A DNA stretch of 64,000 nucleotides. Source: Prorocentrum cordatum (Eukaryota; Sar; Dinophyceae; Prorocentrales; Prorocentraceae). The stretch is from contig CAUYUJ010011270.1 of the NCBI GenBank assembly GCA_963575745.1, forward strand, positions 124,001 through 188,000, given 5' to 3'. Below, one piece after another: positions 1 to 13,160 of the stretch. How positions within the stretch are numbered: position 1 is the stretch's first letter; the number at the start of each line of letters is the position of its first letter. The notes beneath the pieces are model-generated. The model saw only the letters and a list, made by a program, of their open reading frames with translations. It was not told where the DNA came from and ran no database searches. Made by a program: the position numbers and the translations under genes.

Positions 1-1
1 G

Positions 2-148
2 GCAGCCAGGGGCAGAGCTGGCAGCAGCAGCGGCGGCGATCCAGGCCAAAATTCCCACGGCGACCCGCGCCGAGATCCAGGCCATAATTCCCGCGGCGAC
101 CCACGCCGAGATCCACGCAGAGCGGGCCGCGGTCCAGGGCGCGCTCAA

Positions 149-223
<75 letters not shown>

Positions 224-685
224 GCTCGCGTGCAGGGTGGCGGCGTGGACGAGGCAGGAGCAGCCGCGGAGACCTGGGGCGCGGCTGCGACCGCGGCGTC
301 GGCCACCAGCCTGGACCTGGACGCGCTAGTGCACAGCGCTGGCGGCGCCGCCAGGAGGGAGCGCTCCCGCTCCCCGCGCGGCGGCCTCGCCGCCAAGGTG
401 GCATACCTCCTTGCCGCCTGCCGCGGCACTGGGGAGCGCGAGGGCGACCCGCGGCAGCACGCGGCGGCGCGCCTGGCGCTGGAGGGGCCTGGCCGTAAGC
501 AGGCCGAGACCGCGGGCGACGGCGCGCGCGCGGAGCGTGGGAGAGCGCAGGTGGAGAGGGCCCAGGTCGGGCCTGATAGATCCGCCCGCGCCGCTGGGTC
601 CCCCTCGAAATCTGGTGTGGGCGGCCCTGGGCGGCCTGCCCCTCGATCTTCCTGGGGTGCCGTGCCGCCTGGCCCGCGGGCCTGA
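2..685 (+). CDS. Possible 3'-terminal exon of a glutamine-rich, arginine/serine-containing protein (partial at left edge)
   Basis: One frame is open from base 2 to a stop at 683-685, about 227 codons. It begins with a twofold 36-bp minisatellite (about 42-113) read as a G-D-P-R-R-rich segment. A polyglutamine run of about 24 residues follows, and then a less biased tail containing LDLDALVHSAGG, RRERSRSPRGG and LAAKVAYLLAACRGTG. The RSRSP motif recalls SR-type RNA-binding proteins. I cannot name a family, and the true N-terminus lies outside the window. The last part (about 500-685) is GC-rich and alanine/glycine/proline-biased, so it may be read-through into non-coding DNA. The other frames of the CAG run give polySer or polyAla, which weakens the case. 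Confidence 0.3.
148..223 (+). repeat. (CAG)n microsatellite with one CAA
   Basis: About 25 CAG units with a single CAA interruption. It is read as polyglutamine in the open frame at the left edge. Confidence 0.95.
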
Positions 686-1559
686 GCGGGGTGGGCGCGC
701 CCTCTTTGGATCCCTGCGTGGCTCCAAGGAGGTCGTGCGGGCGTCGGGTCCTGGGCCTCGTCGCCACGGCCGCGCGCGGGGCGCGCGGGCGTCTGGAAGC
801 GGGTGGACGAACGTCCGCTCCCCATGCCGCGCTGATCCTCCTCCTCCTCCTCCTCCTCCTCCTCCTCCTCCTCCTCCCTACCCCTCCTTCTGCTCATCTT
901 GCCCGTCCTTCGCCTGCTCATCTTGCCCGGAACGGTGTCAAGGGGCGGATGTTTGTATCATTTGGCCGTGTTGAGGGCGGTCAGGGAACCCTCGTGGAGC
1001 GTCTGGGTCGCGGTTTGGGCCGTCTGGGAGCCTTCGTGGAGCGCCTCAGGAGAGTGGAGGGCCGTCTGGAGACGACCGCAGGCGTCTGGAACTAATTCTC
1101 TGGCGGCTCGGGCGCTGGTGCTCTGTTGGGATGTCTTGGCAGTGTCTTGAGGCGGCTTTGGGGCCTCTTGGATGCTCTGGGCGCCCCTGTGGGTAGCCCC
1201 TGCAACCGTCTTGAAGCTGGTGGTGTTGCTTCTGGGGCTGTCGGCAAGCCGAAAAGGCAGAAGCCCCCCAAACACCCCAAACCAATGGACAGCACGAGAA
1301 TTTTGCCTCTTGGGGCCTTGTTGGGGAACGTCTGGGAACCCTCTTGGAGCGTCCAGGGGGCGTCTTTGGCCGTCTGGAAGCCTCAGTGGAACGTCTTGGC
1401 AGCGTGGCGGATAATCTGGAGACAATCACGACCGTGTGGGGGCGACTTGGAAGCGACTGGGGGCTCTCGGAACGCCTCTGGAGCACCTCTGGTCCCCCTG
1501 GTCCCCCCATGCGCTGCGTAGCCCCCCAGCCAGGGGCCCCCAGGCCTCGTAGACGGGTC

Positions 1560-1560
<1 letters not shown>
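686..1560. repeat. Degenerate repeat region around GTCTGGGA/GTCTTGGAGCGTC motifs, with a (CTC)n tract
   Basis: No gene is supported here. A (CTC)n tract occupies about 838-877. From about 960 the text repeats loosely related words such as GAGCGTCTGGG, GGCCGTCTGGAAGCC and GGAACGTCTTGG. ORFs across it are rich in G-R-L-G/V-W-E-P and look like translations of the repeat. Similar words recur at 2,590-3,100 and, in reverse complement, at 15,690-16,560. Confidence 0.6.
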
Positions 1561-2162
<602 letters not shown>

Positions 2163-2164
2163 TC

Positions 2165-5100
2165 GATCCCGCGAACTGGCTGGGCCCCCTGCCCCGCACG
2201 ACATGAGACCGAACGTCGCTGGTGGTGCGATGGAAGTGCCTTGTCGATCTAGCCATCCATGCCGAGGCAACCAACTCGACGGGCCCTGGCCACAACACTG
2301 CACGAACTCCTCCGTCATGTGTACTGCACTGTGCTGCTCACGAGCGCCAGCTACGTCCACGCATAGAGAGATGGTGGCGTCAAGCGTTTCCGCACGGATG
2401 CTTTGGGTGTCCATGAATCAGCGGCTCCCATCTCATCGAAGAGTTTCACCGAAGGGCAAAGCTTCATTCCTGCAGCCAATCCACAACATATTCTCGTGCA
2501 GTCGCTCATTCAACTGCGTCGCACCGACAAATGCACCACCAATCCGTAGGCACCTAATGGAGTGTTGTCAGATCCCTTCGAGCTTCTTTAAAGGGACTGG
2601 CCGATTCGAAGCGATCTCAGGAATCGCCGCGCAACTTTCCCAAAGGTCTTGGGAGCACAGCTTTGGAAATGTATGCCCAGCTTGCCCGAAGCTGTTTCCT
2701 CGGGCACTTTCTGGATCCCTCTTTTGGGTGCCACTGGGACCGTCTTGGAAGCACAGGCTGGCCAGATGCCTGGAAAGCCTCCATGCGGCGACCAAAAGAC
2801 CTCCAAGCGGCCTCTGGTCCACGACCCAAGCGTGGTGGCGGGATGGACCGAAGACCACCAGATCCGCCGCCCCTTGTTGCCTGCAAGAAGGGCTGTTGGC
2901 GTGTCAAGTGACTGCCTGAACCCCTGCAAAAGGTTCCCAGTGCGGTCTCGGCGCATCCCTTCAACCACCTGTGCGAACATGAAGTGCTGAGCCAAGGGTT
3001 TCATTCCGGAAGATGTCCCTAAGATGCCTCCAAGGCGGTAAAAAACGTCTAAGAGACCTCCAATGTCGCCCAAGATGTCTCCAAGACGTTCCAAGGTGAC
3101 GACGGAAGAACGGGTGCGCCCAGGAGACCCCGTAGTGTATACGGATGTCGTCCTCCTCCCCTTCCCTCCTGTTCCTCCTCCTCCCTCCTTCCTTTCCTGG
3201 AGGGCACACGTACCTTGGGGGGGGGGCATCCTATGTCTGTATGCCCAGGTCACTTGAATTCGCGCATCGCGCCTCGCAATGCGCAATTCTTTTCGCGACC
3301 TCACGCTGCAGCACCTCTGCGGCCCCAGCCGCGTCGCGCGAAGCGCGACTATCTGACCTAGGCCTGGAGATTGCTGTCGACAGGGAGGCCCGAACGCGTC
3401 GCCTGAGTGCGCGCAGGCGCTGGCCAGTGGCTTGAGCCAGATGCTGCTGCAAAACCAAATCAAGTGAGCACGAGGCAACACGTTTATGCTGCGCTCGAAG
3501 ATTCCTTATCTCAGGCCCTCGTGCCCACAAGTAGAAAGATGTCGAGCTATATGAAACGGATGGTGCATTTTCACATTTGTTGTGTTTCGACGCTTGCCCT
3601 TCACCCATGCGAGGCGTGCCGTGTGCATTACCGTGGCATCGTATTTCTCCCACACTTGAATGTTCTGTGGGGCCACTTAAATAACACGATACGTAAACCC
3701 TACATCATCATCAAACGCATCGGGCAACACGGCGAACCAAAACGTACTGCCACCAAATACGCGATAAGCTCGAGAGTGCACAGCCTCCTCGGAATGGGGA
3801 ACGCATAAAACGCCACTAACTGCGCTATCGCGCCGTCAGTGGCGGCCACGTGAGAAAGCACGGAAGCCTGCTCGAGCAGGCGACGTCGGGGGAACCGCAT
3901 CGGTTCCTCCAGCGGTGCTGCACTTGCCTATCCCAGACACCTGGAGGTCGATCGACTCACGAGGGGTTGAGGTCATGGAGGGCTACGGCTGGTTCGTGTC
4001 GTGGTGTGGACGTTGGTGTCTGACATCGCCTATATCTTTCAATTCAGAGCGACGCTCGCTGTCCGACAGCGTAGACAAATCAACCTTGAGCGATTGGCCT
4101 GGCTCAAGCCGCTATCGGCCTTCAAAGCTTGAGCGCCCGCGCTGGCGTCGCCGCCACGTCGACACGGCCCGAACCTGTCGTAGTGGCTGAGTGGTGTCTC
4201 TCTGCCCCCCCACCCCCCTCAGGAGGGCCTCCTGGCCACAAGTTCCCTCTGGACCGGCCCAGGACTTCTGGTGAGCCAAGCCGTTGGTGCGCACCCAGCA
4301 CATGCCACCCTGATTCGACCACCAGGTCGCTCCCTCACAAAACTCTGCTCTTCGCCCAAGACTTCCAGATCCTGACGCAGGGCTCTGATCTGCCTTCGCA
4401 CTCTCTCGTGCAACATGGAAAAATGCACTGGCTACATAAGACGGAAGGGGCGGGAGGGAGGACGAGGGTACTTTTGAACGGGATTCGACGGGCCGCCTGA
4501 GCCGCCCAACGGCCCCGCGATTGCTCAGAGAGAGAGAGAACATTTGAGCGCCACGCGCTCTTGGGAGACTCGCCGCAAGACGATTAGAGGCGAACGAGAC
4601 GATTAGGAGCGCAGCCAGGCAGACGAGGTGCTGGTGGCGCGCAAAGAGGGGCAGGGCGAAGAGAGCTGCATTCCAAGAAAGCAAAAGGATGCTAGAATCT
4701 AGAAAGGATAGGAAACTCCTAAGAAGGCAAGAGGGCCTCTGAATGACCTCCGTCTTCTTTGACGGCCGCCAGCCTCGCCCTGCTCCTGACCAAATTCCGC
4801 CCACAAGCGGTCCCCACACCGCTCCTGGGACCCGTCCTGGCCCGTCGGTGTCTTCGAGCCGCGCCCGGCGCTGGCGACAAGGGAGACCTCCGAAGGCCAA
4901 GAGACCAGGACAGCGATGGCGAGGACACACGAAGCCCCCCTCTGCGCGCCCCCGATCAGATGACGCCAACTCTGCGTCCGCACCGATCCTGGCCGGCAGC
5001 GGGGCGGAGGGCACGCCCTTTGGGGCGGAAGTCTCCGCCCCGTGCGCGTGGCGCGCTGGGGAGCCGCCCGCCGCTGGCTGTACACGGGCGGGCGGGCGGC

Positions 5101-5211
5101 TCCGCGCGGGGACCCTCTGGAGCAGAAGAAGGCCCTGGGCGCCGGGAGAGCAAGAGCGGAGGCGGGCCGGAATCCTGCTGGTGCCCGAGGTGGGCCCGCC
5201 TGCGCAGCGCC
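2165..5211. other. Gene-poor stretch
   Basis: I see no supportable gene. 2,590-3,100 carries degenerate GTCTTGGA-like words like those at about 1 kb. 3,450-4,100 is visibly less GC-rich but has no recognisable protein. The minus-strand ORF at 4,112-5,248 has arbitrary composition. The end nearest 5.2 kb could still hold later exons of the gene at 5,212-6,653. Confidence 0.5.
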
Positions 5212-6653
5212 TCAGTAGCTCACCTGCACCGCGCTGCCCGGCCCGCACCCGGCGGGCACCTGGAAGCTGACGAGGCGGCCGTCCGGCGCCTGCACCTGGC
5301 AGGGTTCGAGGATCGAGGGAGGAGGAGGCACGGTCCAGTACACTGTCACCCCCTTATACTCCCTCCATCCTCCTCTGGCGGCGAACACAACCAGGGGGCG
5401 GGGCATGGGGTTTTCCAGAAGTGGTCGACGGCTCAGGCTCCTTGGTCATTGGAAGGCAGGAGATTCTCAAAGAAGCACCCTGCCTTATCAGAAGACCACC
5501 CCCCTCGCCCAGCCCCTGGCCAAAATCAGTTCCAAGCCTATCCCCAGACCCCTCCCAGGACCCAGGATCACCCCTTGCCCGTTTTCCGAGCGAGTGGAGC
5601 CCGCGAAGACCATAAGAATAATGTTACCGTGTGGGGGATATTCTGACGAGCAGCACGCGAATGCTCGCCCTGCGCTTGGCGATAGCTCGAGAGGGCCTCG
5701 ACTCCGGCTGGGCCGAATATCTTCTGGGGGGCGAGGAACGCTCGAACACGAGAGGGTTTGAACATGCACTCACATACGACGACGCTCTCTGCCCGTATGG
5801 CTCGTGGCTGGGGCCCCGAGGCCGTCCGAATCAGGAGAAAACGTGCCGCACCAGCCGCGTCCAAACGGCCAGCACGGAAACTCGAGGCGCTGACCGGCCG
5901 GCCGAGGAGGAGCGGATCGGAACGGCACGAGAAGCAGGCACAAGCCCCGACAACCAGGCGGGTGCCGCATTCGATCGAGCACGACGGTCGCAGGCTGAGC
6001 GGCGCGGGAAGTGTGGGGGCCGCGCTCGGCCGCGCGCGGTCTGCTCGCCCAGGGGCCTCCTCGGGCCCGAGGGCCTCTGGGGCACACGCAGGAAGAGGAG
6101 GACAAAGGCGGCGCAGAGTGGCACGGGGGAAGACGAGGCCCAGAGCCGCCACCCCGTGAGCCCCCACCCTGCCCTGCCCGTGCAGGCGGCCGCAGGCGAA
6201 GAGACCGCCCAGGACTTGGCCCAAGGAACACGACAAAACGGCCCTCGCTTTCGGGTGCGCCGATGAGGGGCTCAGCGCATCATGGCCCGAGGGATGTGCG
6301 TGGACCAGGGGGAGCCAACGGACGTCTTGAAAGATGAAGGAGGGGGGGGTCCATGAAGTCGGGGAGATGCCATGGCCGTGGGCGTGATATCCCCCCCTCC
6401 CGGTCCTCACCCCCCCCGTGGGGGCCCCCGACACTCCCTCCGCTCCCGCCTGGAACGTCTTCCCCGGGAAGGCGTCGGCAGGCAGGGTCACCGTCACCGT
6501 CTGGGCGGGCGGCGCCTGCGTGTACTGCGCATACTGGGCGTACTGAGCGTACTGCGCCTGCTGCTGCGCCTGCTGCTGCTGCAGCTGCTGCTGCAGGGCC
6601 GCCTGCTGCAGGGCCGCGGCGTACTGCTCCTGCGTCATGTACTGCTGCTGCAT
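5212..6653 (-). CDS. Gln/Tyr-rich protein with duplicated PADA-x-PG / VPAG-x-GPGS motif, two exons
   Basis: Exon 1 (6,653 to 6,450, 68 codons) starts MQQQYMTQEQYAAALQQAAL. It then has a Gln-rich stretch with tandem QYA units and ends TVTVTLPADAFPGKTFQ. Exon 2 (5,295 to 5,212) reads VQAPDGRLVSFQVPAG, CGPGSAVQVSY and stop. Joining them makes one coherent motif (VTLPADAFPGKTFQ|VQAPDGR) of a kind I recall as common in dinoflagellate proteins. Both edges are phase 0. The 1,154-bp intron would begin GC and end AG (…TTCCAG|GCGGGA … TGCCAG|GTGCAG), a non-canonical donor known in dinoflagellates. After exon 2 codons for AVQ comes CAG|GTGAGC, a strong donor-like word, so the gene may continue left of 5,224 and the stop may be intronic. 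Function unknown. The start is the first Met of the open frame, and an upstream exon is possible. Confidence 0.6.
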
Positions 6654-6819
6654 CGCGAGCGGCGTAGGCGATCGACGTTCTATCCCTGTCCCTGCTCGCG
6701 CCAGACAGAACTCTACGAGGGGGCCCGTTGGGGTCATTGACAAAAGTACTGCCTCTGTAGTCCCGATGTTTTGTCCACAGCCTGCCCCCCCCCCTGGCGC
6801 TCAGAGCGTGAGGCAACAT

Positions 6820-6855
<36 letters not shown>
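6820..6855 (+). repeat. (CAG)n microsatellite
   Basis: About 12 perfect CAG units upstream of the minus-strand Gln-rich gene, outside its coding exons. Confidence 0.95.
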
Positions 6856-6859
<4 letters not shown>

Positions 6860-8654
6860 GTGGATCGAACGTCCATGGTCGAGCAGCGGGGCGAGAGCCG
6901 TGTGCTTTCCAAAGACGCGGTAAGCTGGCGGTGCGCAGAAGGGAGGGCTCGACTTGCAGGGGGCTCGGCCTTCAGGATCTTCGCGCTGTTCATCCTCTCT
7001 GGACCTGCAGGGCCCTCGCCGCCACGGCTAGACGCAACTCGGAGTAGCTGGCAAGATTGACCTTTGCGAGGGGCCGGGCCGAGGGGAGCGCCCTTCCCAC
7101 GGAGAAGGCAGGGGGGTCCTCTCAGGAGCGAATTGGAGGCTTCCCCGAAGGCTGCGTGGAAGCTGGGAGGGCTTCCAACCCAACCCAAAGGATTGGAAAG
7201 CAGATTTGAAAATCCCCTACTGGAGGCCGAACCTCCATTTTCTCAATTTGGAGGGACGAAAACTCCAGGATGGAAGGAATGAGCCTCCAGAGTGGAGGCC
7301 GAACCTCCACTTTTGAAGGTTTTTGACGCTATGTGTAAGGAAGCCCCCTGCCTTCCCTGCCCTCTCGAAGGCCAGTCCACCTCGCGCCACACCCTTTCTG
7401 CGCGCCGCCGAGCGGGAAATGGCGCGCCACAAACCTGTGGTCAGTGAGTTGGGCCGAAATCGCTTGAGCCGGGACGGCGGACGGATTCTACGTACTTGAT
7501 ACTCTGATCACGAAAGAGGGCCCCACTGAAACGTCCAATTTGCTTTCCGCATGCATTGTGTAAAGTTGGTTGGGGCAGACCGAACAAGCAAAGAACAGCT
7601 TGTGGTTCTGCTATGGCTGGTCAAGCTGATCGGGCTTGCCTGGCGGTTCTGGCTGGCTCTGGCCGGCTCTGGCAGCCACTGGCGCGGCTTAATAGTCTGA
7701 ACCCACGGGGCCGAGGCTTCAAATCGAAATCACGGCGCCCCCAGACCAACTTTTCTTGAGAAGGGATACATTTTAATCTCGCAAGCCAAGTCACCCAAAA
7801 GACCTCGATACCCGTTCTTGAAAGCAAGACATCGCGGTTTTGAAAAAGGAGCGAGCTAAACTTGAAGAACAACACCTTTCAAATTGATAAACCACCAATT
7901 TCAAATTAAAACGTCGGCCTCGTCGGTTTCACTTTGCGGGGTCGCCATGTTAGACCTTCATTGGTTCCAGCATGCAGGGAGGCGGAACAGACATCATTAT
8001 TCGGCAACGCGTGATCGATGGAGACACAACTGCACACTCGCGAATATCATTGACGAAGCGCCAAACCGTCCTCGATCTTGTCTACGTCGTTGACCAGGGG
8101 CACAACAAAAACCCTGGTGTCAATTCGGACATCCCTGCAACATGTACAAATACTTTGTGCCCGTGTCGCCTCGAGCCGGCAGGCCTGAGCTCAATCGAAT
8201 CGCGAAACCAAATAGGATCGGAAACGGATCGGATCGCAACTGTTCGTTCCGGATCGAATCGAAATCGGATCATCGCGCCTGACTCCGGCTGGCCCCGACT
8301 GGTGCCAATGAATCGAACCGAATTGAATCGGAATCGCGGCCCTAATCGAATCGCAAGGAATCGGATGACCTGCACGGATCTCGGTCAAGTTCATCTGGGC
8401 GCATGCGAACGCAGCCACTGGGGCCTTCGATGGCGCTCTTCATGGGGCCGCGAAACGTGCGAGAGGCCCCCGAAACGCCTCATTGTGAGCCAAATGAAAG
8501 GAAATGCAGCCGACGCCGAGGCAAGAACGCCAGCAATAACAATTGCTTTGCATTCAAGAATTAACCGTAACGACGACAACGCAACAACAATCCGCACCGC
8601 GGAACCCCACTTCAGCGACGCACCGAGGGACAGTGAAGGACCGCTGGGCCCCCT
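6856..8654. other. Gene-poor stretch with small repeats
   Basis: No gene is supported. Two copies of a 17-bp word TGGAGGCCGAACCTCCA (6-bp inverted arms) sit at 7,221-7,237 and 7,293-7,309. From about 8,190 to 8,370 the sequence is a degenerate GAATCG/GGATCG repeat. The stretch just left of 8,655 may contain more of the decayed LINE, but I cannot align it by eye. Confidence 0.5.
7221..7309. repeat. Paired 17-bp imperfect palindromes (TGGAGG-CCGAA-CCTCCA)
   Basis: The same 17-bp word occurs at 7,221 and 7,293. Each has complementary 6-bp arms around CCGAA. Purpose unknown. Confidence 0.8.
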
Positions 8655-9185
8655 CACTCTGATTTATCTGGGTGATTCAGTAAGCACGGACGGAAAGCGA
8701 AGAGCAAGCCTCACTCGCGCTTGGGAGAAACCAAAACGGTATTTCAAACATTGTGTTCTGCCTGGAGCCACATCAACCTGACTAGAGCGCGGAAAACACA
8801 GATCCTGGAACCGTGCAAATTCTCCAAACTTATGTACGGGCTGGGTTTGTGCGTGCTCCACAAGCAGACAGGGACTGGATATATAGATTTCAAGGGAGAT
8901 CATTACGACAAAGTTTTAGCATCCAGCCCGCGCGGTTATTACCTCGTGTGAGCAATGCCGAAGAGCGTGAGCGCGCAAGAGCTTCGCCACTGACCTCGAC
9001 CCAGTGAGAATGACAATTGAAGTTGTATGGCAAACTCGCCCAAGACATCATCAAAAGCTCACCGAGGAAGCTGGTGTTCGATGGCGACCACATGCGCAAG
9101 ATGCTACCTCGAAGCTGGAACCCTTCGCGATCGAGAGGACGCCGTCGGTTACAGTGGACAACCTATCTGCACGCCGGGAGGCACT
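8655..9185 (+). pseudogene. Non-LTR retrotransposon (LINE) reverse transcriptase C-terminus, decayed
   Basis: Successive frames carry, in the right order, the C-terminal hallmarks of LINE reverse transcriptases. First is IYLGDSVSTDGKRRASL at about 8,660 (YLG..iS.DG block). Then come CSAWSHINLTRARK and CKFSKLMYGLGLCVL at about 8,755-8,860 (W.h..l…K..i…c…skLlYGl). Next is RVSNAE…ARASPLTSTQ at about 8,945-9,005 (SN.evl..ag..pL). Last is LKLYGKLAQDI…GRRRLQWTTY at about 9,019-9,170 (LyGhvar…r..gRpr.rW). At least three frame changes separate these blocks, so the copy is dead. The catalytic palm (YADD/FADD) and endonuclease are not recognisable, consistent with 5' truncation or heavy decay. Confidence 0.75.
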
Positions 9186-9209
9186 AGCAGTGGCGGGCAA
9201 CGATCCCAG

Positions 9210-12200
9210 CACTCTGTAAAAGTTGTTTTGCTGCAGATTTCTTGAGAATGGCACGCGGCAGTCAAACAGTATTGCACCTTGTAGCTGGATGTGTTTCCAC
9301 TCCTCGCCCCCTGGCCCAATCCCCACCTCCTCCCCCTTCTCCTCCGGCGTGGAGCCTGGCCGCGCGCCCTCGGGCAGCACCGGGTCAGACGGTGTGTTCG
9401 CCACCGAGGTTCGGCAACGTCTTCCACAATTTGCCCTTACACCCTTACATGTTTGCTTCGGTCATGCACGTGGCTTGCTTTACGCGGGGGGGGCGCGAGG
9501 GGGGCGGCCTTGCTTCAAAGAGGGTAGGGGCCTTCTAAGAACGCTTCTTAACAACATCCGGGCCCTTTAAGCCTCCTGCCTACCACTCGCCGTCGTAGGC
9601 CATCCCCCTCGCACCTCCACCTTATGCTCGCCGTCGAGAAGAGTGGAGGAAGAAGGAAACGGGCCTTCGAGGGTCGAGGTTCGAGCCATCGAGGGCCGCA
9701 ACTTGACCGAACCTCCTCGCGTCGTGACAAGACAATCACGACGGAATGCTCTGGGCCACTTTCGACCTCTAAGGGCCCCTACGGGGCGCCGAAACTGAAA
9801 ACAAAAGCAACTCGGAACGATGAAACAATCCCGGGAAAATGGTCCATACCCATGGGGGTCCTCCCGATGCCCCCCCCCCCAACCCTCGAGAGTCGAGGAT
9901 CGAGCTCTCGAGGATAGAAAAGCACAAATCTGCATCGAGGATCGAATTACGTACGAGCGCGGGGGGCTTCTGGGAAGCCTCTGGTCGCTATGGCTGGGTT
10001 CGCCTCGAATCTGGCCAGAACCTCCCCCGCGACTCCCCCGGGGGACAAACATCAACATAAACGATGACTCTCGGAGATCCGCCCACAGCGCGCTCTGCGC
10101 GCCAGGGAGGGGGGTGGTCTGACCCAATCAATCCGCGCGGACCTTCTAAGTTTTTGTATCGATGCCTGTTCTTCGAGAGTATCGACAAACAGGCAGGTAG
10201 AGGAAGAGGCAGGTGTCGATGGTCGTCCGACTCGGAGATCTCCCTATCAAAAAACAGCTCGCGCTGGAACTTTCTCTGCGGCACGAGGCGAACCGGTGCG
10301 CGCGCTTGAAAAAAGAAACTGCTCGACGGTGCAGCAATGCACCAGAAGCTCGTCCCTACAACGCCAAGCAACAACACAAACATAAACTTCGAGTACCCGC
10401 GGAGATCTCTCGGGCCGGCACTGAGCCCCAGCTCCCACACCGCTTCCTGGGCGCGGGGAGCGCGCCAGAGGCGGCGCCTCCAGCGCCGCCAGGAATGTGA
10501 AGGGAGGGGGCTCACCGCCGCCCCCAGAGATCCGCGCGGAATTCCGAAAGCTTGTCCCCGAGGATCCAACCAAAACGCGGAAGTGACGTGCACGGGCATC
10601 GAGAAAGAACGCCTCCAGAAGTCAGGTCGAACCTAGATTTCGGGGGTTGGGGAAACTGTGGGGAAGTCCAGCGCCGACCCCAGAGATCCGCGGGGGAGGA
10701 CTCATATCGCTCCTCCTCCGCCTCCTCCTCCGCCTCCTCCTCCTGCTCCTTCTCAGGGCTCATTCTGACCAGGATCTCGGGGCGGGGCTGGCCGCTGGCC
10801 GTGGCGAACGAGGTCTCTCCAGGACGCCCAAGAAGGCGAAAATGGGGAAGAGGAAAGCGGGCATCGTGCATGGGAACATAAACCCGAATGCATCGTAAGT
10901 TAGGGTTTCCGCCATTCAAAGAAATCAAGCGTGATTCAGGCAGCGGTGGCCGAGGGCAGCAAAAATGACAAGCAACTCGCATTTATGTTGAACCTTTTCC
11001 GTGGCTGCCGCCGCTCGAGCTCATCTGACCTCGCAGTCGATGAAGGACGGTTCCCCAACCTTATTGCTCTCCAGATTTACGGCACTTCGATGTGTTTTAG
11101 GCGTGGCCCCCAGAATCTCTCGACGTCTTGCCCAAGGGATATGTTCTTGGTCCCAGCTTGTTTCCTGACGGACCCGAGGCCCGAAACTGGCCTCCAGAGG
11201 CCTGGAATCACGGCTGACTGGCCGCCTCGATTTTGCTCGAAGCGCCAGACGTCTGGGTCCTCCTCCTCCTCTGAGGCCTTTCGACTGTTTATGTTCATGC
11301 AGTCTTCTGGCCCTCGGACGGATGCAGCAAGTGCGCCCCAAAAAGGCCTGGCGAGCCCGCACAGGTCATGTGCTGCGCAGCGCGCACGGGCCGCGCCCAA
11401 TGCGGGCACTATCGAGTGAAAACTGTGCACCCGAGTGCTTGACTGGCATACCCGAGACTCAGACATCCGGCGCCTCGCGAATATCACAGCGATATGGCTC
11501 GCAGTGATCGGCATATGGAAGCCCCTTTCGGGCTCCAGAACCATCAACAAACAACCCAGGATGAAAAGCCAGCCCCAGGTAGGGGGCTGGGACCTCAGCG
11601 GACCCCGTCTTGAAATAAATCGTGCACTGGATATCTGGGATGGGGACGATGCCCCTGCAACACCAGCTGCTGTCCGAGGCCGACAGCGGCCGCTGCTGGG
11701 CAGGTGGCGTTCATCCCAGGTGGCAGTGTCGGAGTCGAAAGCAGGCGTCCGCTGTCCTGATTTTTTCGGGACGGCTTCCCCAACGTCCCGACGCCTGTCC
11801 TGGGTCCGGCTTCTCATCTTTTCATCATGAGGCCCCAGGACCCTAAAACGGCCCCCGCAGGCCGAACATGGCGAACAAACTCCGCCTTGATTTCTGCAGG
11901 ACGTCGGAGTTCTGGGCCCTCCTCCCTCGAGCGACCCATGACGTCTCTCGGGTGTGCTCCGGCCACCATTTCGAAGGGAATCCGCCCGTGGCGACGACGG
12001 ATTATCCAGAATTTCGAAGGGTTTCTACCCAACATGTCGAAAGGGATGCAGCGTCTTGATTTGTTGGAAGCGCTGAACGTATGTGAAGTGGGCAAGAACT
12101 CTTGTCGGTCTTCGCTCCCATTCTTGCCGCCACCATTCCGATCCTCACAACGTGGGATCACGCGGGCGCACACCGCGGACTCCCTGGATCGAATGTCGAC

Positions 12201-12793
12201 GGGGGGAGGGTAGATGATCGAGGACGACGTCGACGTCGACGTCGTCGTCTCGGACACGAACGTCATTCTGGGAAACTCTGGAGGTTCTTTTCGTCACGGC
12301 TGGACGCATCTCGAGAACCTGGCCAAGATGGACCCGGGGTGGTTTACATGGATTCTGGCCAATTCCTCTCGAATATAGAAGCGGCATGATGAAGAACGTT
12401 CGGTTTGTGGGCAGCGGAAGATCGGAAAAATATCGGAACCGGCAGCCACACACAGCTGCCATCCCTGGGCCTCGGCCAGGAGGGTCACTACACCGTCCTG
12501 GGGCCCCGCCCAGGGATGGCGGTGAAAGCTCTTTCGTTGCCGCAGTCGCGCCCAGATCTGCGAGGAACCCCCGAGGGTAAACAGAGAAGGGGCCCAAGGA
12601 TCCCCAGACCCCATTTCGAAGCCAAAGTCAAAGCGGCCGATATTCCCAGATGTTTGACTGCAGCCGTCTTTGCAATGTGGGAAATATACAAGCCTAAACG
12701 CTCGGAGGCCTGTTCGGGGATTTGTCGTATCGGCACTGGTCTTGCCTCCCAACACCCTTTCCCAGCGTGCGAAGCGCGCCAGAGACGGCGCCC
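9210..12793. other. Gene-poor stretch
   Basis: I found no protein that looks real. ORFs are short, mutually overlapping and of random GC-rich composition. Features noted are CGAGGATCGAG-type words at 9,650-9,950, the word CCCAGAGATCCGCG at about 10,525 and 10,678, and a CTC-rich tract at about 10,710-10,760. Confidence 0.5.
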
Positions 12794-13129
12794 AGTGTGT
12801 GTGTGTGTGTGTATGAGTGTGTATGAGTGTGTATGAGTGTGTACGTATGTGTATGTGTGCGTGTGCGTGTGCGTGTGCGTGAACGTGTGCGCGTGCACGT
12901 GAGCGTGCGCGTGCGCGTGCGCGTGCGCGTGCGCGTGCGCGTGCGCGTGCGCGTGCGCGTGCGCGTGCGCGTGAGTGTGCGTGTGAGTGTGCGTGTGGTG
13001 TGCGTGTGCGTGTGCGTGTGCGTGTGCGTGTGCGTGTGCGTGTGCGTGCGCGTGCGCGTGCGCGTGTGCGTGCGCGTGCGCATGCGCGTGGACGCGCACG
13101 CGCGCGTGCGCGTACGTGTGCGTGTGCGT

Positions 13130-13160
<31 letters not shown>

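Noticed and set aside
4112-5248. 378-codon minus-strand ORF
   Set aside because: GC-driven open frame with no motif and uneven composition. It overlaps the proposed intron/downstream region of the gene at 5.2-6.7 kb.
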